From positions 1 through 34,045 of the forward strand of contig NZ_BCTL01000057.1 of assembly GCF_001571265.1 (NCBI RefSeq): a DNA stretch of 34,045 nucleotides, in the 5' to 3' direction. Below the pieces are notes generated by a model that saw only the letters and a list, made by a program, of their open reading frames with translations, was not told the DNA's origin and ran no database searches. The stretch's first letter is position 1, and each line of letters begins with the position of its first letter. A program made the position numbers and the translations under genes. Of the stretch, positions 1 to 7,842 are shown one piece after another. The DNA is from Cedecea neteri NBRC 105707 = ATCC 33855. GTDB taxonomy: Bacteria; Pseudomonadota; Gammaproteobacteria; Enterobacterales; Enterobacteriaceae.

Positions 1-450
1 GATCCGAAAAAAGCTAGACGTGGAGATGAGAATAACTACCTCATAAGAAGCAAAATTTACCCCTTTGGGGGCTTTTATTCAGTGCAGAACCTTCCGGGAA
101 AACGGGTTTTCGTGGGGAGTCGGATCGTAATGTGCGCAATAAGAATATTTTAAATAATTCAATTAAATCAGTTTGATAGGTGTTTTTTTCAGAATGTTAG
201 TCCCTGTTGCCGGAGGTTTTCGGAAGTAGAAGTAAGAGGTGAGGGCAATCAGTATAGTCAATTACAATAAGCAGGTGGAGAGCAGAACAATGCCAGAAGA
301 GGCGCTTTTTTATAGCTCCCACCGCTCTGGTTCTCTGTTGTAACGGCATCATCCCATCTGTGATAGCGGTCAGTCATCCGGCGTTCATCGTTGAAGTGAC
401 GACAGAATGGCTTACAGACCGGAGTCTCAGAGAGGAGATCTGTCTCAGCC
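1..450. other. Leading stretch without a recognised gene
   Basis: I see no convincing gene here. A small CCCC/GGGG hairpin followed by a short T-run lies near 60-78 and could be the end of a gene to the left, but the stem is too short to call a terminator. Short open frames between 258 and 497 lack a recognisable product or a good ribosome binding site. Confidence 0.4.
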
Positions 451-468
451 GTATAGCGATTGCTATAC
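451..468. promoter_or_regulatory. Palindromic operator 1 of the TacAT-type operon
   Basis: GTATAGCGATTGCTATAC is a 7-bp inverted repeat around a 4-bp centre, about 50 bp upstream of the antitoxin start. TacA/KacA-type ribbon-helix-helix antitoxins, alone or with their GNAT toxin, bind such palindromes and repress their own operon. That role is inferred from the family and position. Confidence 0.7.
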
Positions 469-488
469 ATAACATTTGTGCTATTATT

Positions 489-506
489 GTAAAGCAATTG
501 CTATAC
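489..506. promoter_or_regulatory. Palindromic operator 2 of the TacAT-type operon
   Basis: GTAAAGCAATTGCTATAC is a near copy of operator 1, with one mismatch in its symmetry. Its centre lies 38 bp downstream of operator 1 and it sits just before the AAGGAG ribosome binding site (507-512). Two spaced sites suit cooperative binding by an antitoxin-toxin chain and conditional repression (inference). Confidence 0.7.
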
Positions 507-519
507 AAGGAGTGCACAC

Positions 520-1259
<740 letters not shown>

Positions 1260-1443
1260 AAGGTGAGCGGAAGGTAACTCGTAACAAATTGATTTAGAAC
1301 ATTATATTTAGTAAATTTAACATAAGATAGATTATGCGCACCATGATTGTAACTCCAATATTCTGATGTCACTTTTAACACATTTAGTGATGTCACTTTT
1401 TCTGGCATAAAGGATTCAATCCTCAGGCCATGGAGACATCAGG

Positions 1444-2802
1444 ATGCTTGTGACCATGTCAGATAAAGAACTCAGTCGGATCAACATCATTCAGTCAGTT
1501 GTTGAAAAGCGCATGCGCCGTCGCGATGCTGCTCATCAGCTTGCTTTGACCGAACGTCAGACACAGCGTTTGATGAACCGCTTTCGTGAATCTGGTGCTG
1601 CAGGTCTGGCAAACCTTCGACGAGGACGCCCCGGTAATCATAGACTTCCTGAGTCACTGAAGCTGCGTGTACTTTCTTTACTTCACGATCATTACAGCGA
1701 CTTTGGACCAACGCTGGCCGCAGAAAAATTGCGCGAACGCCATAACATCACGGTGTCTATTGAAACACTGAGAAAATGGATGACGGCTGATGGGCTCTGG
1801 GTCCAATACTCACGTCGCAGGCCACGTGTTCATCAACCCAGATACCGGCGTGACTGCCTTGGAGAACTTGTTCAGATCGATGGTTCCCCGCATGACTGGT
1901 TTGAAGGACGTGCCCCCAAATGCTGCCTGCTCGTCTTCATTGATGATGCTACTGGGCGCCTGATGCACCTCCGTTTCGGCGAGACTGAATCAGCCTTTGA
2001 TTACATGATGGCCACCCGCGAGTATCTTGAACAGCATGGCAAACCACTGGCGTTCTACAGCGATAAGCACGGCATTTTCAGGGTCAATAATGGTGGCACT
2101 ACCACAACTGGAATCACTCAGTTCGGCCGGGTGCTTTCCGAACTGGGGATCGAGTTGATATGCGCCAACAGCCCGCAAGCTAAAGGTCGCGTTGAGCGCG
2201 CAAACCAGACTCTTCAGGATCGACTTATCAAAGAAATGCGGCTTGAAGGCATCAGCAGCATCGAGGATGCCAATGCCTGGCTGGATTCCTTCATTATTGA
2301 CTTCAATCGTCGTTTTGCCAGACCAGCAAAATATCCCAAAGACCTGCATCGACCGGTGGTTGAAAGCTCTGAAGATCTGGATGATATCTTTGCTTGGCAG
2401 GAATCACGAAAACTCTCGAAAACACTGACTTTCCGTTACGATAAGATGATATATCTCGTTGAACCTACGGAAGAAAATACCAGAATTGCAGGTGAAAAAA
2501 TCACAGTTTACGACTACCCAGATGGTACGCTGGCGTTTAAATATGGCTACCGATCACTCAATTATCAGGTCTTCGATAAACTGGAATGCATCGACCAGGG
2601 GCAAATCGTTGATAACAAACGGCTCGGTGCTGTACTGAAACTGGCTCAGGACAAGATGGATGAATTGGATCGAGAGGGAAAGCGAGATAGGAGTAAAAAA
2701 ATGCCCAAACGACGTGCACAGGCCCGGGTTCAGGAGCAACTCAAGGCCATCAACCCTGTACTGGCTAATCCTGAAGAGTTCCGAGCCAGTCTGAAACGCT
2801 AG
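1444..2802 (+). CDS. ISNCY-family DDE transposase
   Basis: This intact 452-residue transposase has an N-terminal helix-turn-helix region (about 10-60, with TERQTQRLMNRFRESG) and a retroviral-integrase-type DDE core. The catalytic residues are visible as Asp146 (VQIDGS), Asp207 (FYSDKHG) and Glu251 (KGRVERANQT), followed by a basic C-terminal tail. The start at 1444 has GGAG about 8 bp upstream; an alternative ATG lies at 1456. The length is normal for the family, so the element could still be active. Fragments of a related transposase lie at 3355-3480 and 5270-5392. Confidence 0.9.
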   Translation: MLVTMSDKELSRINIIQSVVEKRMRRRDAAHQLALTERQTQRLMNRFRESGAAGLANLRRGRPGNHRLPESLKLRVLSLLHDHYSDFGPTLAAEKLRERHNITVSIETLRKWMTADGLWVQYSRRRPRVHQPRYRRDCLGELVQIDGSPHDWFEGRAPKCCLLVFIDDATGRLMHLRFGETESAFDYMMATREYLEQHGKPLAFYSDKHGIFRVNNGGTTTTGITQFGRVLSELGIELICANSPQAKGRVERANQTLQDRLIKEMRLEGISSIEDANAWLDSFIIDFNRRFARPAKYPKDLHRPVVESSEDLDDIFAWQESRKLSKTLTFRYDKMIYLVEPTEENTRIAGEKITVYDYPDGTLAFKYGYRSLNYQVFDKLECIDQGQIVDNKRLGAVLKLAQDKMDELDREGKRDRSKKMPKRRAQARVQEQLKAINPVLANPEEFRASLKR

Positions 2803-2962
2803 CCCCCTGCTCTGTTCTGTTTTTTTACCTTTAGCAGTGTGATGGAGTGCAAGCTTCTGAAAACACGTCAGTTGGTTTTATAACCATGAACCCTCATTTC
2901 ATATTTGGCATTACTGCCACAGTTCGTAAATATGAATCTGTTTGTCACTCAAGGAGATTTTT

Positions 2963-3094
2963 ATGGGTATTAAACCTGGCCCAAAGCCGATTGCTGAATC
3001 AACTGGCAAAGAAGATAAAAGAAGGCGTGTCACTCCGGAAAACAAACCAAAGCATCCCGGACTGAAGGAACACGACCATAAAAAAGGCGAATAA
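2963..3094 (+). CDS. 43-residue basic ORF carried inside the ISNCY element
   Basis: A small ORF begins MGIKPGPKPIAES and ends HDHKKGE. A strong AAGGAG lies 6 bp before its ATG. It sits between the transposase stop and the right end of the IS, so it appears to be a passenger of the element. It is very hydrophilic, lysine- and proline-rich, with no membrane segment. I do not recognise a function. The ribosome binding site is the main evidence that it is translated. Confidence 0.5.
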   Translation: MGIKPGPKPIAESTGKEDKRRRVTPENKPKHPGLKEHDHKKGE

Positions 3095-3265
3095 CAGCTT
3101 ATTGGTATAGCCTCTCATCACAGGCATGGACGTCATTCATGCCTGCTTTCCTCTGACATAAACCACCTTCTCTCTCTTCACATCACTTAAGGTGACATTT
3201 CTAACTGGCTAAATGAGGTGACATTTTAAGCTTGCAATAACATTAGCTAAATTTAAATGTCCGTC

Positions 3266-3331
3266 TCTGACCAAATGACATGTCCGCGCTACAGTCTCAC
3301 CACAGCGATCACTGCTTTCCAAGGATGAGAT
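3266..3331 (+). repeat. Direct repeat copy A: leader of a degraded ISNCY-like element
   Basis: About 66 bp (from CTCTGACCAAATGACATG to AAGGATGAGA) recurs at 5802-5868 with a few substitutions and a 1-bp indel. Copy A directly precedes a transposase start fragment, so the repeat is best read as the left end and leader of an ISNCY relative. Confidence 0.75.
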
Positions 3332-3333
3332 TC

Positions 3334-3480
3334 ATGACGGCATACGGAACGGAGTTTTTCTCAATGAACGATGTGAACCGACTCAGGATCCTTCAGGACG
3401 TGATTGACAGGCGTCTGACAACACGCCTTGCAGCCAGCCGGCTGGAGATCTCTGACAGACACTGCCGCAATATGCACGGG
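3334..3480 (+). pseudogene. N-terminal remnant of an ISNCY-like transposase
   Basis: From the ATGs at 3334 and 3364 the frame reads MNDVNRLRILQDVIDRRL and continues to about SDRHCR. This aligns in pattern with the start of the intact ISNCY transposase at 1444 (DKELSRINIIQSVVEKRM...). Similarity stops around 3475. The rest of the gene is absent here, but a C-terminal piece of a similar transposase appears at 5270-5392. Confidence 0.65.
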
Positions 3481-3780
3481 TTACACGGAGACCATAGGTG
3501 TCCAGGCGTAGTCGTATTTGAGTCATTTTGTCGTGCCTCGTTTTGTGCAGCAGGACAGCCTGTTCAAGCACCTTTATCAGTTCCTCGGCTGAAACCTCTG
3601 GCGACACGGCTATGCAACCTGGCAGAACAGAGCAACTGCCAGTACGAACAGGCAGGCCACACCGGCACTGGCAGCACCGGTAATGAGGTAGCCCGCAACA
3701 ACCTGTAACCAACTCATTATGGCCGCTCATTGCGGTAGGCGTGGATACGGCGTTTTATCGTCATTCATTTCTTCACCTCG
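3481..3780 (-). other. Unassigned stretch with two tiny minus-strand ORFs
   Basis: On the minus strand a GAGGTGAAGAA leader precedes a 13-codon ORF (MNDDKTPYPRLPQ, about 3763-3722). A 35-residue ORF at 3717-3610 follows and is one long hydrophobic helix (MSWLQVVAGYLITGAASAG then VACLFVLAVALF). The pair looks like a small membrane peptide, but neither is identifiable. The sequence 3480-3600 on the same strand could be an amphipathic coding remnant (EELIKVLEQAVLLHKTRHDK). Confidence 0.25.
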
Positions 3781-3859
3781 CTGCTAATCCACGGCGACGC
3801 TGTTAGTAGTTAATACATTGGCAGTTACACAGAATCACTGACAGGCACTGATAGCAAAA

Positions 3860-4153
3860 TTAAAAGGTGTCCCACTGAGGAAAGTCCTGATAACCCATGT
3901 ACATGGCATACCCAACATAGTTAACATATCTTGTTGTTCCCGATCTGTTCCTCGGGGTGAACCGGGCGACTTTGCGGTGCAGCTTGGAGCGATTGACTAT
4001 TAGCCTTTTGTTTCTCAGTTCGCCTAAGTAGCGCCCATCAACACCATAGACTTCATTGCCGTTCAGTTTGCCAACATGCTTGCCTCTGTACGTATAAAGA
4101 TCGTCATTGGATATGTAGCCGAAATATTTTCCTGACCAAGTCCAAATATTCAT
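3860..4153 (-). CDS. 4-fold beta flower protein
   Basis: This 97-residue protein is built from short repeated units with the pattern G-(K/R)-x-h-G-(Y/K/E)-(I/L): GKYFGYI near residue 8, GKHVGKL near 24 and GRYLGEL near 40. These match the small 4-fold beta flower domain, whose function is not established. The C-terminal half is basic and then aromatic (YVNYVGYAMYMGYQDF). A GGAGG ribosome binding site 6 bp before the ATG supports the start. There is no signal peptide. It is isolated between debris and a toxin-antitoxin pair. Confidence 0.75.
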   Translation of the reverse strand: MNIWTWSGKYFGYISNDDLYTYRGKHVGKLNGNEVYGVDGRYLGELRNKRLIVNRSKLHRKVARFTPRNRSGTTRYVNYVGYAMYMGYQDFPQWDTF

Positions 4154-4584
4154 TTTTAGCCTCCATTTAGCTTATAAAAAAAAACCAAATCATGATGTTG
4201 TTGACTTATCAAGCCAACCAACCGTTAAACATACAACAGTGGCCACCTGGGATTGCAGTTATATTTACCCATAAGAAAATAACTAAATAACCGGTCAACA
4301 ACATAATGCCGGAAATTACTGGGTAACGTAGGCTTGCCGAATTTGATATTCACGAGGACCGTCTATTATTCTCTGTTTTGCCCCTGCTGGCAGGGACGGT
4401 TCTAATTCAAGGATCAGCCAGTGGGTTCAGCATACTGACTCGCCAGACAGGATCGGAATACCTCTCAATAACCAGGTCACGCACCATTACCGAAACGGGT
4501 TTGATATAGGGCGACAGTTGTAGCCTTAACAACAATCAGAAATTTTGGGCTGCTCTGTTTGGGCAGAATTTCTTGTACATCCAC
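4154..4584. other. Intergenic stretch, no gene found
   Basis: I see no coding sequence with support here. An imperfect inverted repeat (AGAAATT near 4538 and AATTTCT near 4567, with CTGC/GCAG inside) lies just past the stop of the minus-strand toxin gene. It could be its terminator, although no T-run follows. Confidence 0.3.
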
Positions 4585-4911
4585 TCAAACGCTAATCAGG
4601 CGTTTGAAGAGAAGGTTCTGAATATCCTGCCTGTGGGACAGTATTGCATGAGCCGTTATTGCATCATCCTCAACCGAGTACAGGACTCTGTAGCCATCCG
4701 GAGTATTGCACTCCCGATATTTTGCGCAGCCTATTTTGAGTAGTTCAGGGCAAATCTGACAACCCAACGGAAAATCACCTACCCTCTTTTCGAAGTGCTC
4801 AATGATGCCACTGATCACGTCTTTGGGTGCGGTGTCGATACGACGAAGATGGCTGGCGATGTCATCGATGCAGGTTTTGACGGTTTTGGTGTACTGAATC
4901 ATTACCGCCAT
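4585..4911 (-). CDS. RelE/ParE-superfamily toxin
   Basis: This 108-residue protein has the ParE/RelE pattern. It has two N-terminal helices (about 5-50) and then a beta sheet with YRVLYSVEDDAITAHAILSHRQD (about 74-97), where the Arg-Tyr-Ser and His-Arg residues typical of the fold are seen. Members either cleave ribosome-bound mRNA (RelE) or poison gyrase (ParE); sequence alone does not settle which. Its ATG overlaps the antitoxin stop as TAATG, so translation is coupled. An in-frame ATG three codons in is an alternative start. It appears intact. Confidence 0.85.
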   Translation of the reverse strand: MAVMIQYTKTVKTCIDDIASHLRRIDTAPKDVISGIIEHFEKRVGDFPLGCQICPELLKIGCAKYRECNTPDGYRVLYSVEDDAITAHAILSHRQDIQNLLFKRLISV

Positions 4912-5138
4912 TACAGACCCGCCAGCAGTTGCTCTTTACTGAACACGTTACCGTCTGCTTTGTCTTTCTCTGAAAGCGTCAGCAGTTTAAGCAGTGCTAT
5001 TGAGTTCTCTCGCTCCTGCTGCGCGGTGTAGGACTCAATCACATACGCCGGAACCCCGTTCTGAGTGACCAGTATCGGTTCTTCCAGATCGAGCGATGCC
5101 GCGTTTTTCTTCACGTAGCTGATGGTTTCAACTTTCAT
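4911..5138 (-). CDS. Phd/YefM-family antitoxin
   Basis: This 75-residue antitoxin starts MKVETISYVKKNAASLDL and has the Phd/YefM core PILVTQNGVPAYVIESYT (about 21-38), which forms the DNA-binding dimer. The acidic or polar C-terminal tail (SEKDKADGNVFSKEQLLAGL) would bind the toxin. A GAGG site 5 bp before the ATG supports the start. It is the first gene of a two-gene operon with the RelE/ParE toxin and should repress its own promoter in the AT-rich stretch 5140-5180 (family knowledge). Confidence 0.88.
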   Translation of the reverse strand: MKVETISYVKKNAASLDLEEPILVTQNGVPAYVIESYTAQQERENSIALLKLLTLSEKDKADGNVFSKEQLLAGL

Positions 5139-5269
5139 AATAACCTCACAGACAATAGAAGTCTAAATATAGGCCAAATTTGAGTTGTCTGCAATGTTAC
5201 GATTTTGACGTACATCGCCCGCTGGAGAATGGCGAAAACCTGCAGGCGACACTTACCTTGCGCGGACAA

Positions 5270-5392
5270 CGTAAGGTCTCAAAAAAACCTGACTTTACAG
5301 TATGATAAGAAGCTTTATTTGCTTGAGGATAATGAAGAAAACCGTCGTTTTCAGGGGAAATGCATCGATGTCTGGCAGTATCCGGACGGCCT
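5270..5392 (+). pseudogene. C-terminal fragment of an ISNCY-like transposase
   Basis: The frame reads SQKNLTLQYDKKLYLLED, then NEENRRFQGKCIDVWQYPDG. It closely follows the pattern of the C-terminal part of the intact ISNCY transposase (SRKLSKTLTFRYDKMIYLVE...NTRIAGEKITVYDYPDG). Similarity ends at the Pro-Asp-Gly, where IS3-type sequence on the other strand begins. It is therefore a truncated fragment of a relative, not of the intact copy. Confidence 0.75.
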
Positions 5393-5686
5393 GAGACCTC
5401 TCTTCCGGGCTGAAGCATTTGTTTGTGCCTGAGCGAATGGCCAGGGGACGCACATTTGGGTAAAACTCTTCAATCCAGCGCTTTAGAATTTCGCTACTGG
5501 GTAGCCGATGACACGGCGAGTGTACGACAGGCAACCACCGTGAGTAAGATAATGCTCAACAGCAACAATTTTCTGTGCACGTGAATAGCGTTCTCTTGGC
5601 TTTAATTCCCTGGGTAAATCGCCCTTCTCTTCATAAATCCTAACCCAACGGCTCAACTGTTTTGTGGAAGGATATCTCAGCTCCAT
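5393..5686 (-). pseudogene. IS3-family OrfA remnant, frameshifted
   Basis: The minus strand encodes an OrfA-type helix-turn-helix protein in two frames. The first part has STKQLSRWVRIYEEKGDLPR and the RYSRAQKIVAVEHYL repeat. After a shift near 5500-5515 it continues SSEILKRWIEEFYPNVRPLA and FSPEERSQAV. OrfB is absent, and the piece abuts the ISNCY fragment at about 5392. Confidence 0.7.
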
Positions 5687-5801
5687 GACAACAACGGAGA
5701 CTTACTTTCTATACCGGTAATAGAGTTCGACGGCCCGGATCCAGTCCTCGTATGAATGCATAAATTAACCCCTGAAGGTCCAGGAATTCGTCCGCATCCT
5801 C

Positions 5802-5868
5802 CTCTGACCAAATAGACATGTCCGCGCTACAGTATCATCACAGTGATCGCTGCTTTCTAAGGATGAGA
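5802..5868 (+). repeat. Direct repeat copy B: ISNCY-like leader without its gene
   Basis: This is the second copy of the 66-bp sequence at 3266-3331. No transposase frame follows it. It is therefore a solo end, probably left by deletion or recombination between related copies. Confidence 0.75.
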
Positions 5869-6016
5869 CCCATCTTCAGTCTGGCGGGCCCTTATATAGT
5901 GAGGTATCTACTATTTCCCGAGGACTTTTGATCAGGCCTTGTTTGTACCTATAAAGGTTAATACGGCTCAACGGTTATCAATGCCACTTTATACTACTGC
6001 TCGGTTAACAATGTCC

Positions 6017-6214
6017 TTAACCCTCTATACGACGTAATTCTGTTAATAGCTTCGGATTACGTTGCAGGAGCGCCAGCACCTTTAACGCAACGCCGGTAGG
6101 TTGGCGGCGTCCTAACTCCCAGCTCTGCACCAACGCGGTTGATGCGCCGACCGCATCAGCGAATTCGGCGCGGGAAACGCCCAGTGACAGGCGCAATTCC
6201 TTCACATCTACCAT
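6017..6214 (-). CDS. Small Cro/C1-type HTH protein, possible antitoxin
   Basis: This 65-residue protein is essentially one helix-turn-helix domain: VKELRLSLGVSRAEFADAVG then TALVQSWELGRRQPTGVALK, ending in a helix (VLALLQRNPKLL). Domains like this follow the toxin in HigBA-, NadS- and MqsA-like systems. The ATG at 6214 overlaps the upstream stop (TGATG); the GTG one codon earlier is less likely. Coupling to the 211-residue gene suggests they act together, for example as toxin and repressor-antitoxin. That role is inference. Confidence 0.8.
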   Translation of the reverse strand: MVDVKELRLSLGVSRAEFADAVGASTALVQSWELGRRQPTGVALKVLALLQRNPKLLTELRRIEG

Positions 6215-6849
6215 CACGCGGCCTCCAGCGGCTTTTTGCTGATAATCAGGCGGCGGTGTGGATGTACATCACGGTCATAACCCCACGCATATTCAAGCCA
6301 TCGGTTTTCCAGTTCATCCAGTGAGGTGATTGGAAACTTAGGCCAGTCCTCTCCTTCGGTTCCATCAGCAACGTAAAGCGAGTAACCGCTGTTATATGCC
6401 CAGTCGAGCATATCCAGCCAGAAACGCTGTCCATCGCCTGTTTGCTCGCTGTCTGATACCACAATATTGGTGATATCCAGTAAATGGCGGAAAAACAGCT
6501 TTGCGAAGCCCTGAATGGCTGAATAATGGCGGCTGGATGGGGTACGCCAGACCATCACTTGAGTTACAGCGCTATGCGGATATGTGATTTCACGATGGTG
6601 CACCAGCTTCACGGCGTAGGCGGTATATGGCTTACCTTCGTCAGTGGTGACGATTCGATACTGATCCTCAAACAGGGATTTGACCAGGCTATAGTTAGCT
6701 GGTGGCACATAGCCATCAATATGGTAATCCTCAATACCACTGGCAAGAAATTGCTCAGTGTGCTCCGAATTTCTGGAGTACATCCCCAAATTTTTGCTGA
6801 AATCAGCGGAATCAATTTTCAACGGTGGCACGTTGTTGCGTTCTCTCAT
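6214..6849 (-). CDS. Unidentified 211-residue protein paired with an HTH gene
   Basis: I cannot assign this protein to a named family. It is soluble, with no signal peptide or membrane segment. Visible blocks are an N-terminal part with YSRNSEHTEQFL, a central strand-rich part (YTAYAVKLVHHREITYPHSA, VTQVMVWR), a helix FAKLFFRHLLDITNIVVSDS, and a C-terminal part WLDMLDWAYNSGYSLYVADG followed by a Trp-Tyr-Asp rich segment. The strand-helix order around the FFRHLLD block resembles GNAT-like or phage-encoded proteins, but no catalytic motif is certain. The stop overlaps the start of the downstream HTH gene. That toxin-first order with a small HTH partner suggests a toxin-antitoxin unit or a phage-derived regulatory pair. 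Confidence 0.75.
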   Translation of the reverse strand: MRERNNVPPLKIDSADFSKNLGMYSRNSEHTEQFLASGIEDYHIDGYVPPANYSLVKSLFEDQYRIVTTDEGKPYTAYAVKLVHHREITYPHSAVTQVMVWRTPSSRHYSAIQGFAKLFFRHLLDITNIVVSDSEQTGDGQRFWLDMLDWAYNSGYSLYVADGTEGEDWPKFPITSLDELENRWLEYAWGYDRDVHPHRRLIISKKPLEAA

Positions 6850-6891
6850 TTTATCAGCTCCCGTTCAGGGGTAATGAACACAGCTTACCAT

Positions 6892-6902
6892 GTACACTGT
6901 AC
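6892..6902. promoter_or_regulatory. Palindrome upstream of the two-gene HTH unit
   Basis: GTACACTGTAC is a perfect 5+1+5 palindrome, 43 bp upstream of the ATG of the 211-residue gene on the minus strand. It is a plausible operator for the HTH partner. It does not fit the LexA spacing. Confidence 0.4.
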
Positions 6903-7001
6903 GCAGACAACAGAACAGAAACCCCAGCTCGGCCGGCCGGGTTCAGGAAGTATGGCGGGGTAATCAGAATCAAGGCACAATAATCAGATGTGACACATTA
7001 T

Positions 7002-7337
7002 TTAATGAGTTATAGATTTAGAGAAGAGCTGAATAATTATAATACCTGCTGCAATGCACGCCAATCCGATGAGTGCCGGAATGTCGAGTCGTTGTTTATA
7101 TATCAAAAATGACATTACTGAAACAAGAAATATCCCCAAGCCGGCCCATATTGCATAAGCAATTCCAATATTCATTACTTTTACAACCTGCGAAAGCCCA
7201 TAGAACGAAATAGAATAACCGAGAACCACAACAACACTGGGTATCAATCTGGTGAATCCATGTGATGCCTTCATCATTGTGGTTGCCAGCGTTTCTGCCG
7301 TGATCGAAACAGCGAGAATGATATATATTTTCAACAT
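7002..7337 (-). CDS. Small multidrug resistance (SMR/EmrE-type) efflux protein
   Basis: This 111-residue inner-membrane protein has four hydrophobic helices (about 2-20, 32-50, 58-78 and 86-105). SMR proteins work as antiparallel dimers, exchanging protons for cationic drugs, quaternary amines or, in some subtypes, guanidinium or polyamines. The essential membrane glutamate is Glu15 in SITAETLATT. The conserved helix-3 signature is seen as GIAYAIWAGLGIF (about 57-69). Length and topology are normal. No partner SMR gene is next to it, so it is probably a homodimer. The substrate class cannot be told from the sequence alone. Confidence 0.92.
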   Translation of the reverse strand: MLKIYIILAVSITAETLATTMMKASHGFTRLIPSVVVVLGYSISFYGLSQVVKVMNIGIAYAIWAGLGIFLVSVMSFLIYKQRLDIPALIGLACIAAGIIIIQLFSKSITH

Positions 7338-7842
7338 AAGGACTCTCTTATTTTTAGCCGATTTTAAAAGCGGTATTTTTTGGTCATTCGGTTGAGATCA
7401 GCATTATTATTAAGTCATCGGTTCAGACATAATAAAACCTGTAAAACTGTGCGGCATTTTAATTTAGAGCACCGAGCCAGTTATTAACATATTTAAGAGT
7501 AACGTGGCCTTGATACGAATAAACATACTTTCCGGGAATATAGTTAAACACCATGTAGTATGTCAACACAGACTGTTTTGTATCTGTGGTTATTGGCTGT
7601 TTTCAGTATATGTACAGAGCGTGACCGCAGGATCTTTCCTCTGCAGAGTGGGCGCTTATTCCTTCTTTTCTGTTCTTTGAAATAATGTCCTCCGCCCCCA
7701 CAGCCAAAGCATCACAGAACCATTAAGGGTGCGATTTACCCGAACGGTCTACTCAGTGGGGAACACACAATCACATTCAGTATGATTTTTGTACTACGCT
7801 TTAGATCATCGCACTAATCTCGAAAATTTTTACTCCGGGGGC
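7338..7842. other. Intergenic region before the envelope cluster
   Basis: These 505 bp separate the divergent SMR gene and the MASE1 gene and must hold both promoters. I see no coding sequence, strong hairpin or clear operator. The in-frame TTG at 7789 would extend the MASE1 protein by 18 residues but has no good ribosome binding site. Confidence 0.4.

Larger units (their letters stand above)
1367..3223 (+). mobile_element. ISNCY-family (IS1202-like) insertion sequence
   Basis: The outer ends are TGTCAC at 1367 and GTGACA ending at 3223. Each end carries a second internal copy of the TGTCAC/GTGACA motif about 25-30 bp inside, giving paired inverted sites that look like transposase binding sites. 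The element is about 1.86 kb, with one intact DDE transposase gene and a small ORF after it. I found no clear target-site duplication, so the outer boundaries are approximate. Confidence 0.7.

Noticed and set aside
3383..3730. A 115-codon minus-strand frame
   Set aside because: It overlaps a transposase remnant on the other strand and is cysteine-rich in its first part, as expected of an out-of-frame reading of the tiny hydrophobic ORF at 3610-3717.
6897..6914. Possible LexA box (CTGT...ACAG) upstream of the 211-residue gene
   Set aside because: The spacing between CTGT and ACAG is 9 rather than 8, and the centre is not AT-rich.
6526..6963. A 145-codon plus-strand open frame
   Set aside because: It is antisense to the 211-residue gene, which has better codon structure and is coupled to the HTH gene.
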